64,000 bases of DNA from Microbacterium sp. SS28 (GCF_022761035.1 NZ_JAKWJP010000007.1:1-64000); one strand, 5' to 3'; shown: positions 16,045 to 25,042, counted from the stretch's first letter. Numbers and translations: made by a program. Notes: a model not told the origin generated them from the sequence alone.

Positions 16045-17649
16045 ATGGCCGGACCCAGCCACGACCCGTCCCTCTACCGCGACCGCGACGTCGTCGCGAT
16101 CCGCCGCGCGCTCATCTCGGTGAGCGACAAGACGGGTCTGCTGCAGCTCGCGCAGGCGCTCGCCGCGCAGGGCGTCGAGATCGTGTCGACGGGCGGATCG
16201 GCGTCGCTGATCCGGGATGCCGGCATCGACGTCGTCGACGTCGCGAGCGTCACGGGCTTCCCCGAGTCGCTCGACGGCCGCGTCAAGACGCTGCACCCCG
16301 GCGTGCACGCGGGCCTGCTCGCCGACCTGCGCCTCGAGGACCACGAGCGTCAGCTCGCCGACCTGCACATCGACCCGTTCGAGCTCGTCGTGGTCAACCT
16401 TTACCCGTTCGTCGAGACGGTCGCCTCGGGCGCCGAGGGTGACGACGTCGTCGAGCAGATCGACATCGGGGGCCCCGCCATGGTGCGCGCCTCCGCCAAG
16501 AACTTCGCGAACGTCGCGATCGCCGTCTCTCCCGAGTCCTACCCCGCGCTCATCGACGCGCTGGCTTCGGGCGGCACGACGCTGAGCCAGCGTCGCGAGC
16601 TCGCCGCCCGGGCGTTCGCGCACACGTGCGAGTACGATCGCGCCGTCGCGACGTGGTTCGCCGAGCAGACCCTCGGCCAGGCCGAGCTGCCGCAGCACCT
16701 CACGATCAAGGCCGAGCGGCTCGCGACGCTGCGCTACGGCGAGAACTCGCACCAGCGCGCCGCGATCTACACCCGCGCGGGCGCGCACGGCATCGCGCAG
16801 GCGACGCAGCTCCAGGGCAAGGGCATGTCCTACAACAACTACGTCGACGCCGACGCGGCGCTGCGCGCGGCGTTCGACATGGTCAAGCCCGCCGTCGCGA
16901 TCATCAAGCACGCCAACCCCTGCGGCATCGCCGTGGCGGCGCCGAACGCGCTCGACCCCATCGCGAGCGCGCACCTGCGCGCGCACGAGTGCGACCCCGT
17001 CTCCGCGTTCGGCGGCGTCATCGCGGCGAACCGCACGATCACGCTCAAGATGGCCGAGAACCTCCGCGACATCTTCACCGAGGTCATCGTCGCCCCCGAC
17101 TTCGCGCCCGAGGCGCTCGAGGTCTTCAAGCTCAAGAAGAACCTGCGCGTCCTGCAGCTCCCCGCCGACTGGAAGCAGGAGCCCATGGACGTGCGCCTCC
17201 TGTCCGGCGGCCTGCTGCTGCAGGATGCCGACCGCTTCCCCGACGACATCGAGTCGGTCGCGAAGGACTGGCAGCTCGTCTCGGGCGAGCAGCCCTCGGA
17301 AGACGAGATGACGAACCTCATCTTCGCGTGGAAGTCCTGCCGCGCCGTCAAGTCGAACGCGATAGTCCTCGCAAAGGGCTCGGCGACCGTCGGCATCGGC
17401 ATGGGCCAGGTCAACCGCGTCGACTCGTGCCGCCTCGCGGTCGAGCGGGCGGGGGATCGTGCGGCCGGCTCGGTCGCGGCATCCGACGCCTTCTTCCCCT
17501 TCGCCGACGGCCCCCAGGTGCTCATCGACGCCGGCATCACGGCGATCATCCAGCCCGGCGGCTCGGTGCGCGACGGGGAGGTCATCGAGGCCGCGCGCGA
17601 GGCGGGCGTCACGATGTTCTTCACGGGCGAGCGCCACTTCTTCCACTGA
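16045..17649 (+). CDS. purH: Bifunctional AICAR formyltransferase/IMP cyclohydrolase
   Basis: This 534-residue protein catalyses the last two steps of IMP synthesis. The N-terminal IMP cyclohydrolase domain (about 15-210) starts RRALISVSDKTGLLQLA and contains the RVKTLHPGVHAGLLAD motif. The C-terminal AICAR transformylase domain carries IKHANPCG near 288 and HECDPVSAFGG. The start is at the ATG after GAGGAG at 16032. It uses 10-formyl-THF made by FolD, which is encoded later in the window. Confidence 0.98.
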   Translation: MAGPSHDPSLYRDRDVVAIRRALISVSDKTGLLQLAQALAAQGVEIVSTGGSASLIRDAGIDVVDVASVTGFPESLDGRVKTLHPGVHAGLLADLRLEDHERQLADLHIDPFELVVVNLYPFVETVASGAEGDDVVEQIDIGGPAMVRASAKNFANVAIAVSPESYPALIDALASGGTTLSQRRELAARAFAHTCEYDRAVATWFAEQTLGQAELPQHLTIKAERLATLRYGENSHQRAAIYTRAGAHGIAQATQLQGKGMSYNNYVDADAALRAAFDMVKPAVAIIKHANPCGIAVAAPNALDPIASAHLRAHECDPVSAFGGVIAANRTITLKMAENLRDIFTEVIVAPDFAPEALEVFKLKKNLRVLQLPADWKQEPMDVRLLSGGLLLQDADRFPDDIESVAKDWQLVSGEQPSEDEMTNLIFAWKSCRAVKSNAIVLAKGSATVGIGMGQVNRVDSCRLAVERAGDRAAGSVAASDAFFPFADGPQVLIDAGITAIIQPGGSVRDGEVIEAAREAGVTMFFTGERHFFH

Positions 17650-17694
17650 GCCGGGCGGGCTCGCCCGTGCGGCGGCGCGCCGCCGTTGCCTGAC

Positions 17695-17757
17695 CAGGTG
17701 ATGTCACCGGCGCAGGACGATGCGCGGCGCTTTCTCCTGTCCCGGTGAGATCACCTG
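17695..17757. terminator. Long inverted repeat after purH
   Basis: CAGGTGATGTCACCGG (17695-17710) pairs with CCGGTGAGATCACCTG (17742-17757) with one mismatch. An inner pair CAGGA/TCCTG extends the stem. It lies 45 bp after purH and about 100 bp before the Ada gene, so termination of purNH is the simplest role. A dispersed palindromic element is the alternative. Confidence 0.55.
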
Positions 17758-17858
17758 ATCTCGTGGCGCGAGGCGAATCGGGATGCCGCGTCAGCGGCCC
17801 GAACCGCCGTGTCCGATTTCCGCCAGTCGATGTCGGCAGGGCGTGTCAGGCTAGTGGC

Positions 17859-19400
17859 ATGAGCATCGCGATGACCTTCGACGAGCGGTACCGCGCGATC
17901 GACTCGCGCGACGTCCGGTTCGACGGTCAGTTCGTCACGGCGGTGCGCTCGACCGGCATCTACTGCCGCCCCAGCTGCCCCGCCCGCACGCCGAAGCCCT
18001 CCAACGTCACCTTCTATCCGACCAGCGCCGCCGCGCACGAGGCCGGCTATCGCGCGTGCAAGCGATGCCTCCCTGAGGCGGCTCCGGGGTCTCCGCAGTG
18101 GAACCTCCGCGGCGACGTCGCGGGCCGCGCCATGCGGCTCATCGCCGACGGGGTCGTCGAGCGCGAGGGGGTGCCGGGTCTCGCCCGGCGCCTCGGCTAC
18201 TCGCCTCGCCACCTGACGAGGCTGCTCACGACCGAACTCGGGGCGGGACCGCTCGCACTGAGCCGCGCACACCGCGCCCAGACGGCGCGCATGCTGCTCG
18301 TCGGCACCGACCTGCCGGCATCCGAAGTCGCGTTCTCAGCCGGATTCGCGAGCGTCCGCCAGTTCAACGACACGATCCGCGAAGTGTTCGGGATGCCGCC
18401 GCTCGAGCTGCGTGCACGGCGCCGGCGCAGCGCGTGGGCGTCCGGGCAGCCCGACGCCTCGGGCCTCGAGGCCGCCGTCACGGGGTCGATCGACCTTCTG
18501 CTGCCGTATCGCGGGCCGCTCGACGCGGCGGGGCTCTTCGCGTGGATGACGGCGCGTGCGATCCCGGGCATGGAGGTCGCGAGCCCCGACTCCTACGCCC
18601 GCACGCTGCGCCTCGACGGCGGCCCCGCGTGGTTCGAGCTGCGGCTCGACGACGCCCGCCGCGTGCACCTGCGCGCGCGGCTCACGGCCCTCCGTGATCT
18701 CCCTGCGCTCGTGGCCCGGGCTCGACGGCTCTTCGACCTCGACGCCGACCCCATCGCCGTCGACGAGGCGCTCGCGGCGCAGCCCGAGGTGGCTCCGCTC
18801 GTCGCACGACTCCCCGGCATCCGCGTGCCCGGAGCCGTCGATCCGCACGAGATGCTCGTGCGCGCCATGGTGGGCCAGCAGATCACCGTCGCGGCTGCCC
18901 GCACGGCGCTCTCGGCGGTCGCCGAAGCGCTCGGCGAGCGCGTGACGGGGTTCGGCGAGACGACGCTGCTCTTCCCGACCATGGCGGCGATCGCCGAACG
19001 GGGGAGCGACGTGCTCCGCGGCCCGGCTGCGCGCACGCGCGCGCTCCTCGGCTCGGCGGCGGCACTCGCCGACGGCAGTCTGACGCTCACGACGGGCGAC
19101 GACGGTGCCGACCAGCGCGCCGCCCTGCTCGCGATGCCGGGCATCGGCCCGTGGACCGCCGACTACGTCCGCATGCGCGTGCTCGGCGACCCCGACGTGC
19201 TGCTGCCGGGCGACGTCGCGGCACGCGCAGGCGCCGCGGCATCCGCGATCCCGTCCGACCCCGTGGGGCTCACGGCATGGGCCGCGCGCACCGCGCCGTG
19301 GCGCAGCTACCTCACGGCCCACCTGTGGGCCGCCGCCCCCGCGACCCGCCCCCGACGCGCGCGACCCGCATCCGACCACCCGCTCGAGGAGCACTCATGA
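17859..19400 (+). CDS. Ada-AlkA fusion: methylphosphotriester acceptor, AraC-type HTH and 3-methyladenine glycosylase
   Basis: This 513-residue protein joins two alkylation-repair parts. Residues 1-75 are the Ada zinc domain with four Cys ligands at 36, 40, 67 and 70 (YCRPSC and ACKRC); Cys36 should take methyl groups from phosphotriesters. An AraC-type helix-turn-helix follows at about 85-185 (LARRLGYSPRHLTRLL). Residues 205-490 are an AlkA-type HhH-GPD glycosylase with GIGPWTADYVRMR and the catalytic Asp in LPGDVAAR. Methylation of the Ada part is known to turn such proteins into activators, so it probably controls its own operon. ogt overlaps its stop codon (ATGA). Confidence 0.93.
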   Translation: MSIAMTFDERYRAIDSRDVRFDGQFVTAVRSTGIYCRPSCPARTPKPSNVTFYPTSAAAHEAGYRACKRCLPEAAPGSPQWNLRGDVAGRAMRLIADGVVEREGVPGLARRLGYSPRHLTRLLTTELGAGPLALSRAHRAQTARMLLVGTDLPASEVAFSAGFASVRQFNDTIREVFGMPPLELRARRRRSAWASGQPDASGLEAAVTGSIDLLLPYRGPLDAAGLFAWMTARAIPGMEVASPDSYARTLRLDGGPAWFELRLDDARRVHLRARLTALRDLPALVARARRLFDLDADPIAVDEALAAQPEVAPLVARLPGIRVPGAVDPHEMLVRAMVGQQITVAAARTALSAVAEALGERVTGFGETTLLFPTMAAIAERGSDVLRGPAARTRALLGSAAALADGSLTLTTGDDGADQRAALLAMPGIGPWTADYVRMRVLGDPDVLLPGDVAARAGAAASAIPSDPVGLTAWAARTAPWRSYLTAHLWAAAPATRPRRARPASDHPLEEHS

Positions 19401-19891
19401 CCACCGCGACCATCCAGACGATCGACACCCCCGACGGCGCCTTCACGATCCTCGCCGACGAGCGCGGGCGCGTCCTCGCGTCGGGGTGGACCGCCGACCC
19501 TGAGGCGGCCCTCGCACGCATCGCCCCGAGACTGCGACCGGCTGCCGTCGTCGATGGCGAGACGGATGCCGCGGCCGCCGCCGTCGCGTACTACGCGGGT
19601 GATCTCGACGCGATCGCGTCGGTCGAGGTCGCGCAGGCCGGCACCGAACTGCAGCTCGCGGGGTGGCGCGCGCTGCGCGGCATCGAGCCGGGGGAGCCGC
19701 TCACGTACTCGCAGTTCGCGGCGGCGCTCGGCCAGCCGAGCGCCGTGCGGGCCGCGGCATCCATCTGCGCGCGCAACGCCCCCGCGCTCTTCGTGCCCTG
19801 CCACCGGGTTCTCCGCTCCGACGGCTCGCTCGGCGGCTTCGCGTGGGGTCTCGACGTCAAGCGCTCGCTCCTCGCGCGCGAGGCGGCGTAA
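19397..19891 (+). CDS. ogt: Methylated-DNA--protein-cysteine methyltransferase
   Basis: This 164-residue suicide repair protein transfers the O6-alkyl group of guanine to its own Cys. The acceptor is Cys135 in PCHRV, preceded by the DNA-binding helix region QPSAVRAAASICARN. The common N-P before the active site is N-A here. The start overlaps the Ada-AlkA stop by four bases, giving an operon that repairs O6-methylguanine, 3-methyladenine and phosphotriesters together. Confidence 0.95.
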   Translation: MTTATIQTIDTPDGAFTILADERGRVLASGWTADPEAALARIAPRLRPAAVVDGETDAAAAAVAYYAGDLDAIASVEVAQAGTELQLAGWRALRGIEPGEPLTYSQFAAALGQPSAVRAAASICARNAPALFVPCHRVLRSDGSLGGFAWGLDVKRSLLAREAA

Positions 19892-19999
19892 GCCGCGGTC
19901 CAGCCGGAGCGACCCGCAGTCGTTGAGCGCGGGGAGCGAGACGAAACACCCGAGCGCGCACGCCCGTTCGCGCCCCGCCGGCTCCCCGCCGATCCCGGC

Positions 20000-20027
20000 T
20001 TGCGTTCAGCCGACTCCCAGGTTTACT
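20000..20027 (+). promoter_or_regulatory. Candidate promoter of the ABC exporter operon
   Basis: TTGCGT (20000-20005) and TTTACT (20022-20027) are spaced by 16 bp. Transcription would start about 50 bp before the small ORF at 20080. Matches to consensus are moderate. Confidence 0.35.
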
Positions 20028-20079
20028 CTGGAGGGCTGTCGCGCGGTCGCGCGGCTGACCACGATCCGAGGAGGAAGTC

Positions 20080-20181
20080 ATGTACCAGGCAGTCATCGCC
20101 ACCCAGCCGGTCGTCGTCTTCCTCACCCCGGGTGCGGCCCTCGGCAAGGCCCGCCCCGCCGTCGGGGCAGCGCGCAGCTAG
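20080..20181 (+). CDS. Small ORF, 33 residues, upstream of the ABC exporter
   Basis: ATG follows a strong GAGGAGG ribosome-binding site at a spacing of about 5 nt, better than most real genes here. The peptide starts MYQAVIATQPVVVFLTPG and ends in a basic stretch. It stops 134 bp before the exporter gene, and a GTGA-loop hairpin lies between. I know no family for it. It may be a regulatory leader peptide whose translation controls the exporter, or a small membrane-associated peptide. Its reality rests only on the ribosome-binding site and position. Confidence 0.45.
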   Translation: MYQAVIATQPVVVFLTPGAALGKARPAVGAARS

Positions 20182-20230
20182 TTCTCAGCGGTCCGGCATA
20201 CGCCCGGGCCCCCACGCGTTTCCTCTCGAC

Positions 20231-20248
20231 AGGCCGGGTGACCGGCCT
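20231..20248 (+). other. Hairpin with GTGA tetraloop in the exporter leader
   Basis: AGGCCGG-GTGA-CCGGCCT is a perfect 7-bp stem capped by a GNRA-type tetraloop. It lies between the small ORF and the exporter start. No T-tract follows, so it is more likely an RNA structural element than a terminator. Confidence 0.5.
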
Positions 20249-20315
20249 CACCCTCGCGCTCACGCGCTCCTCGCTGTCTCGTCGCGTCGCCGCGGCATCC
20301 GTCCCCACAAGGATC

Positions 20316-22205
20316 ATGACCAACACCGCTCATTCCTCGCCCCTCTCCACTCCGCGCGCCCTCGCGCGGCTGCTCCCTTTCGCGCGCCCCGTCCTACCGC
20401 GCCTGATCCTCGGCGCCGTGAGCGCGCTCGTGGCGAGCCTGCTCGCGCTCACGATCCCGCTCGTGCTCGAGGTCGTCGTGCGCGGCCCGATCGCCTCGGG
20501 CGACTTCGCCCAGATCGCGTGGGGCTCGGCGCTCATCCTCGCGCTCGGGCTCGCCGAGGCGCTCATGGTGTGGCTGCGCCGCTGGTTCGTCCTCGGGCCC
20601 GCGACGAAGGTCGAGTACGACCTGCGGCAGACCTTCTACGCGCGTCTGCAGCGACTGCCCGTGTCGTTCCACGACCGCTGGCAGTCCGGCCAGCTGCTGA
20701 GCCGCATGATGCAGGACATCAGCATGCTGCGCCGCTGGATGGCGTTCGGCATCGTGCTGCTCGTCGTCAACGTCATCACGATCGTCGTCGGCACGGCGCT
20801 GCTCTTCCGCTGGCACTGGCTGCTCGGCACCATCTTCCTGGTGTGCTCCGCGCCCCTCTGGTACGCGGGCTACCGCTTCGAGAAGTCGTACGGATCGCTC
20901 GCACGTCAGTCCCAGGACCAGGCGGGCGACCTTGCGACGTCGGTCGAGGAGTCGGTGCACGGCATCCGCGTCCTCAAGGCCTTCGGCCGCGGCAAGCACG
21001 CGCTGCAGAAGTTCGCGCGACAGGCCGAATCGCTGCGCGAGACCGAGCTCAGCAAGGCGCGCGCCGTCGGCTGGATCTGGTTCTGGCTCGTGATCCTGCC
21101 CGACATCGCGTTCGCGCTGTGTCTCGGTGCGGGCATCTACCTCACGGCCCTCGGCCAGCTGCAGCCGTCCGAGCTCATCGCGTTCTTCGCCATGGCGACA
21201 GTGCTGCGCTGGCCCATGGAGTCCATCGGATTCCTCTTCTCGTTCCTGCTCGACGCGCGGACGGCGACCGACCGGATCTTCGAGGTGTTCGACGAAGAGA
21301 ACACGATCACCGATCCCGCCGAGCCTCAGACGATCGAGACCCCGCGCGGCCGGCTCGCGTTCGAGGACGTGCACTTCCGGTATCAGGATGCCGCGACCCG
21401 CGAACGCGATGTGCTCGACGGCGTCGACCTCGTGCTGCGGCCCGGAGAGACGATGGCTCTCGTGGGCCTCACGGGCTCGGGCAAGACGACCCTCACGACG
21501 CTGCCGACGCGTCTGTACGACGTGACGGCGGGGCGCGTGACACTCGACGACGTCGACGTGCGCGACCTCTCGCTCGCCGAGCTGCGCGCCCACATCGGCA
21601 TGGCGTTCGAAGACGCGACGCTCTTCTCGCAGACGGTCCGCGAGAACGTCCTGATCGGCCGCGAGGACCTCGTGCCGGGCAGTCCCGAGGCGGAGATCGT
21701 GCTGCGCGAAGCGCTCGCGGTGGCACAGGCCGCGTTCGTCGACGATCTGCCCGACGGGGTCGACACGACCATCGGCGAGGAGGGCCTCTCGCTCTCGGGA
21801 GGCCAGCGTCAGCGGCTCGCGCTCGCACGCGCCGTCGCGGCGCGGCCCGCCGTGCTCGTGCTCGACGACCCGCTGTCGGCGCTCGACGTCGACACCGAGG
21901 CCCTCGTCGAGGACGCCCTGCGCGAAGTGCTGCACTCCACGACCGCGCTCGTCGTCGCCCACCGCCCGTCGACGGTCATGCTCGCCGACCGCGTCGCGCT
22001 GCTCGAGGCCGGCCGCATCACGGCAGTCGGCACGCACTCCGAGCTGCTCCGCACGAGCGAGCACTACCGCCACGTCATCTCGAGCCTCGAGGACGCCGAG
22101 CGTGAGGGCCGGCAGCTCGCCGAGTTCGACGACGATCTGAAACCGCGCGAGCTTCGCTCCGAGGCCGACGCCTCTACTCAGGAACCGACGGAGGTGACCC
22201 TGTGA
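20316..22205 (+). CDS. Heterodimeric ABC exporter subunit, degenerate ATP site
   Basis: This 629-residue half-transporter has a six-helix membrane domain (about 25-315) then a nucleotide-binding domain. Walker A GLTGSGKT is at 384-391, the signature LSGGQ at 493-497, and Walker B ends LDDPLSALD. The catalytic Glu is Asp at 518, and the Q-loop Gln appears as Glu at about 432 (AFED). These changes mark the non-hydrolysing site of asymmetric exporters such as BmrCD or TM287/288. The start ATG was chosen over an upstream extension that runs through ogt. The stop overlaps the partner's GTG. The substrate, a drug, lipid or peptide, is unknown. Confidence 0.93.
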   Translation: MTNTAHSSPLSTPRALARLLPFARPVLPRLILGAVSALVASLLALTIPLVLEVVVRGPIASGDFAQIAWGSALILALGLAEALMVWLRRWFVLGPATKVEYDLRQTFYARLQRLPVSFHDRWQSGQLLSRMMQDISMLRRWMAFGIVLLVVNVITIVVGTALLFRWHWLLGTIFLVCSAPLWYAGYRFEKSYGSLARQSQDQAGDLATSVEESVHGIRVLKAFGRGKHALQKFARQAESLRETELSKARAVGWIWFWLVILPDIAFALCLGAGIYLTALGQLQPSELIAFFAMATVLRWPMESIGFLFSFLLDARTATDRIFEVFDEENTITDPAEPQTIETPRGRLAFEDVHFRYQDAATRERDVLDGVDLVLRPGETMALVGLTGSGKTTLTTLPTRLYDVTAGRVTLDDVDVRDLSLAELRAHIGMAFEDATLFSQTVRENVLIGREDLVPGSPEAEIVLREALAVAQAAFVDDLPDGVDTTIGEEGLSLSGGQRQRLALARAVAARPAVLVLDDPLSALDVDTEALVEDALREVLHSTTALVVAHRPSTVMLADRVALLEAGRITAVGTHSELLRTSEHYRHVISSLEDAEREGRQLAEFDDDLKPRELRSEADASTQEPTEVTL

Positions 22206-24019
22206 GCACCGTCACGGTCACAGGAACCAGCGGCGAAGACCGCTCCGACTACACGCGCGCCGAGAGTCGTGCGATCCGCAAGCGCTCGCTGCGACTGCTC
22301 GGGTCGCTCGTCACGCCGCTCAGGGGCCACCTCGCGCTCGCCGCCGTCGTGCTCGTCGTGTCGACGATCCTGCGCGTCCTCGGCCCCGCCCTCATCGGGT
22401 ACGGGCTCAACACGGCGCTGCCGGCGGCCGTCGATGAGGCGGACTGGATGCCGACGATCCTCGTCGTCGCGGTCTACCTCGTGACGGCGCTCGGCGGGGC
22501 GGCTCTCATCGGCTGGTACGTCGTCGTCGTGGCACGCCTCACGCAGGCGATCATGCTCGACCTGCGCAAGCGCATCTTCCTGCACACGCAGCGGCTGAGC
22601 CTCGAGTTCCACGAGTCGTACACGTCGGGCCGCATCATCTCGCGGCAGACGAGCGACCTCGACACGATCCGCGAACTCCTCGACGGCGGCCTCAACCAGC
22701 TGCTGTCGGGCCTGCTCTACGGCGGGTTCACACTCGTCGCGCTGCTCATCGTCGACTGGCAGTCGGGCGTGATCCTCGCCGTCATGATCATCCCGCTGCT
22801 CCTGCTCATGCGCTGGTTCTACTCGCGCTCGCAGCTCGTCTACCGTGAGTCGCGCGTCATCAGCGCCAAGGTGATCGTCAAGTTCGTCGAGTCGATGACG
22901 GGCATCCGCGCCGTCAAGGCCTTCCGCAAGGAGCCCCGCAACGACGAGGAGTTCGGCGGTCTCGCGAGCGACTACCGCGACGTCAACATGCGCTCGATCC
23001 GCCTCTTCGGCACCTTCGAGCCGGGTCTCATGGCGATCGCGTCGGTGACCGTCGCGGTCGTGCTGCTCTGGGGCGCGATCCGCGTCGTCGACGGCACGCT
23101 CCTCATCGGAACGCTGCTCGCGGCCGTCCTGTACGTCCGCAACTTCTTCTCGCCCATGCAGGAGGTCGCGTTCTTCCTGAACTCGTACCAGTCCGCGACG
23201 GCGGCGCTCGAGAAGGTGTCCGGCGTCCTCGAGGAGGAGCCGACGGTGCCCGAGCCGCGGACGCCGGTCGACCTGTGGAACGCGCGCGGCGCCGTGCGCT
23301 TCGACGGCGTCCTCTTCGGCTACTCGAAGGACCGCGTCATCCTGCCCGACTTCTCGCTCGACATCCCGGCCGGCCAGACGATCGCGCTCGTCGGCACGAC
23401 GGGCGCGGGCAAGTCGACGCTCGCGAAGCTCGTGTCGCGGTTCTACGACCCGACCGAGGGTCGTGTGACGCTCGACGGCGTCGACCTGCGGTCGCTGCAC
23501 CCGAAGGACCTCCGCCGCGCGATCGTCATGGTGACGCAGGAGGCCTACCTCTTCAGCGGCACGGTCGCCGACAACATCGCGCTCGGCAAGCCCGACGCGA
23601 CGCTCGACGAGATCAAGTCGGCCGCGCGCGCCGTCGGCGCGGACGCCTTCATCGAGGCGTTGCCGGACGGCTACGCGACCGACGTGAACAAGCGCGGCGG
23701 GCGCGTCTCGGCGGGACAGCGCCAGCTGATCTCGTTCGCGCGCGCCTTCCTCGCCGACCCCGCCGTGCTGATCCTCGACGAGGCGACGGCCTCGCTCGAC
23801 ATGCCGAGCGAGCGCCTCATCCAGGATGCGCTGCAGTCGCTGCTCGCCGACCGCACGGCGATCATCATCGCGCACCGTCTGTCGACTGTCGCGATCGCCG
23901 ACCGCGTGCTCGTCATGGAGCACGGCCGCATCATCGAGGACGACAGCCCCGAGAACCTCATCGGGGGGACGGGCAAGTTCGCGCAGCTGCACGCCGCGTG
24001 GCGCGAGTCGCTCGTGTAG
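22202..24019 (+). CDS. Heterodimeric ABC exporter subunit, canonical Walker B
   Basis: This is the 605-residue partner of the preceding half-transporter. The membrane domain spans about 40-330. Walker A GTTGAGKS is at 398-405, the Q-loop is TQEAYLFSG, and Walker B is LILDEATASLD with catalytic Glu527. Its signature is VSAGQ at 502-506 instead of LSGGQ. Because each ATP site uses Walker motifs from one subunit and the signature from the other, the altered signature here joins the altered Walker B of the partner in one degenerate site. That leaves one active site. GTG start overlaps the upstream stop. Confidence 0.95.
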   Translation: MSTVTVTGTSGEDRSDYTRAESRAIRKRSLRLLGSLVTPLRGHLALAAVVLVVSTILRVLGPALIGYGLNTALPAAVDEADWMPTILVVAVYLVTALGGAALIGWYVVVVARLTQAIMLDLRKRIFLHTQRLSLEFHESYTSGRIISRQTSDLDTIRELLDGGLNQLLSGLLYGGFTLVALLIVDWQSGVILAVMIIPLLLLMRWFYSRSQLVYRESRVISAKVIVKFVESMTGIRAVKAFRKEPRNDEEFGGLASDYRDVNMRSIRLFGTFEPGLMAIASVTVAVVLLWGAIRVVDGTLLIGTLLAAVLYVRNFFSPMQEVAFFLNSYQSATAALEKVSGVLEEEPTVPEPRTPVDLWNARGAVRFDGVLFGYSKDRVILPDFSLDIPAGQTIALVGTTGAGKSTLAKLVSRFYDPTEGRVTLDGVDLRSLHPKDLRRAIVMVTQEAYLFSGTVADNIALGKPDATLDEIKSAARAVGADAFIEALPDGYATDVNKRGGRVSAGQRQLISFARAFLADPAVLILDEATASLDMPSERLIQDALQSLLADRTAIIIAHRLSTVAIADRVLVMEHGRIIEDDSPENLIGGTGKFAQLHAAWRESLV

Positions 24020-24033
24020 CAGTCGATTCAGGC

Positions 24034-24078
24034 GACGGATGCCGCGTCCCGCGCTCAGCGCAGGGCGCGGCATCCGTC
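24034..24078 (+). terminator. Terminator of the ABC exporter operon
   Basis: GACGGATGCCGCG (24034-24046) pairs perfectly with CGCGGCATCCGTC (24066-24078) around a 19-nt loop, 15 bp after the stop codon. Both arms are built from the recurrent nonamer of this genome. Confidence 0.75.
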
Positions 24079-24114
24079 ATTCCGCCACGTCCCCGTAGCC
24101 CTGACGCCGTCTTC

Positions 24115-24150
24115 TTCGGACCGTTCAACGGGATTCGGATGCTTCGTCCT
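24115..24150. repeat. Partial dispersed palindromic element (copy A)
   Basis: TTCGGACCGTTCAACGGGAT followed by TCGGATGC matches the left arm of the elements at 25148, 25289 and 41471. The right arm is decayed. It lies between convergent genes. Confidence 0.5.
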
Positions 24151-24163
24151 CACGGATCCGAGT

Positions 24164-25042
24164 TCACCGGGCGCGATGGAGCCCCGCGGCGAGTGCGCGG
24201 CCGATCGCGCGATCGACGGCCGGCCAGTCGTAGATCAGCTGCGCGTACGTGAAGCGCAGGATCGTGTACCCGCGGGCGGCCAGTTCGGCGTCATGGGCCA
24301 CATCGCGTCCTCGATCAGCCGCGGACGAGTGGAATTCGAAGCCGTCGATCTGGGCGATGAGTCGCTCGCCGATCAGCGTGTCGACCGGATGGCCGCCGAT
24401 GACGATCTGCTGGCGGACGCGCACGCCGCGGCGGCGCACGCGCGAGACGAAGAGCGTCTCCAAGCCGGAGTCCGCGAGCGCATCGGCATCCTCCGCCAGG
24501 TTGCGAGCATCGGGGGAGCGCCAGTCGACATTCAGCAGATAATCGCGTGACAGCTTCTCTCGATGACACGCGGATTCCCAGAGGATCAGGGCCTGCTCGC
24601 GCGGGAGGCAGTCCGCGACGTGCTGGAGGGTGTCTTCGACCGACTCCAGCAGTGCGAAGGAATCGGGCCGGACGATCGGGCGCGACCAGTGCACGCGAAG
24701 ATGGCCCTGCGGCACCGCGCTGTGGGGTGCCACAGCGACGTGAACGCGCTCGTCCTCGGCGACGGCCGGTGGAATCCACCATCCACGATGCTGCGCCGCC
24801 GACACGCAGGCGAGTCGCCCGCCCGCGGCCACCGCCGCACGCAGGTCGTCGTCCACGGTCGCGAGCGTCAGCCAGTTGCGGCGCACCCTCATGATCGCTC
24901 CGCCCGACACGGCCGCGCGGAGCGCGTGCGGTGGGTAGCCGGCGGCGAGCGCGCGCGAACGATGCGCGATTCCGCCCACCTGTTCGAGCCAGTCCGGGAC
25001 GGGTGATCGGGGTCGGCGGAGTCGATGCGGGTGCCTGGTCAT
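24164..25042 (-). CDS. DUF559/Vsr-fold endonuclease-like domain protein
   Basis: This protein is 292 residues from the chosen ATG. The last 100 residues have the DUF559 pattern, a Vsr-like restriction-endonuclease fold: DTLIGERLIAQIDGFEFHS, then DAELAARGYTILRFTYAQL. Active-site-like Asp and His/Phe-Glu positions can be seen. The N-terminal 60 residues resemble the winged-helix AbiEi-type domain often fused to it in actinobacteria (GGIAHRSRALAAGYPPHALR). Function is unknown; such proteins are common, stand-alone and poorly studied. An in-frame extension to 25186 is possible, but the start at 25042 gives a better N-terminus and a CATGAT box 6 nt upstream. Confidence 0.75.
   Translation of the reverse strand: MTRHPHRLRRPRSPVPDWLEQVGGIAHRSRALAAGYPPHALRAAVSGGAIMRVRRNWLTLATVDDDLRAAVAAGGRLACVSAAQHRGWWIPPAVAEDERVHVAVAPHSAVPQGHLRVHWSRPIVRPDSFALLESVEDTLQHVADCLPREQALILWESACHREKLSRDYLLNVDWRSPDARNLAEDADALADSGLETLFVSRVRRRGVRVRQQIVIGGHPVDTLIGERLIAQIDGFEFHSSAADRGRDVAHDAELAARGYTILRFTYAQLIYDWPAVDRAIGRALAAGLHRAR

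Noticed and set aside
13243..17646. A 1467-codon open frame on the minus strand
   Set aside because: It is antisense to the PerM-like gene, purN and purH. No domain is recognisable and the composition is Arg/Asp/Glu-rich shadow coding.
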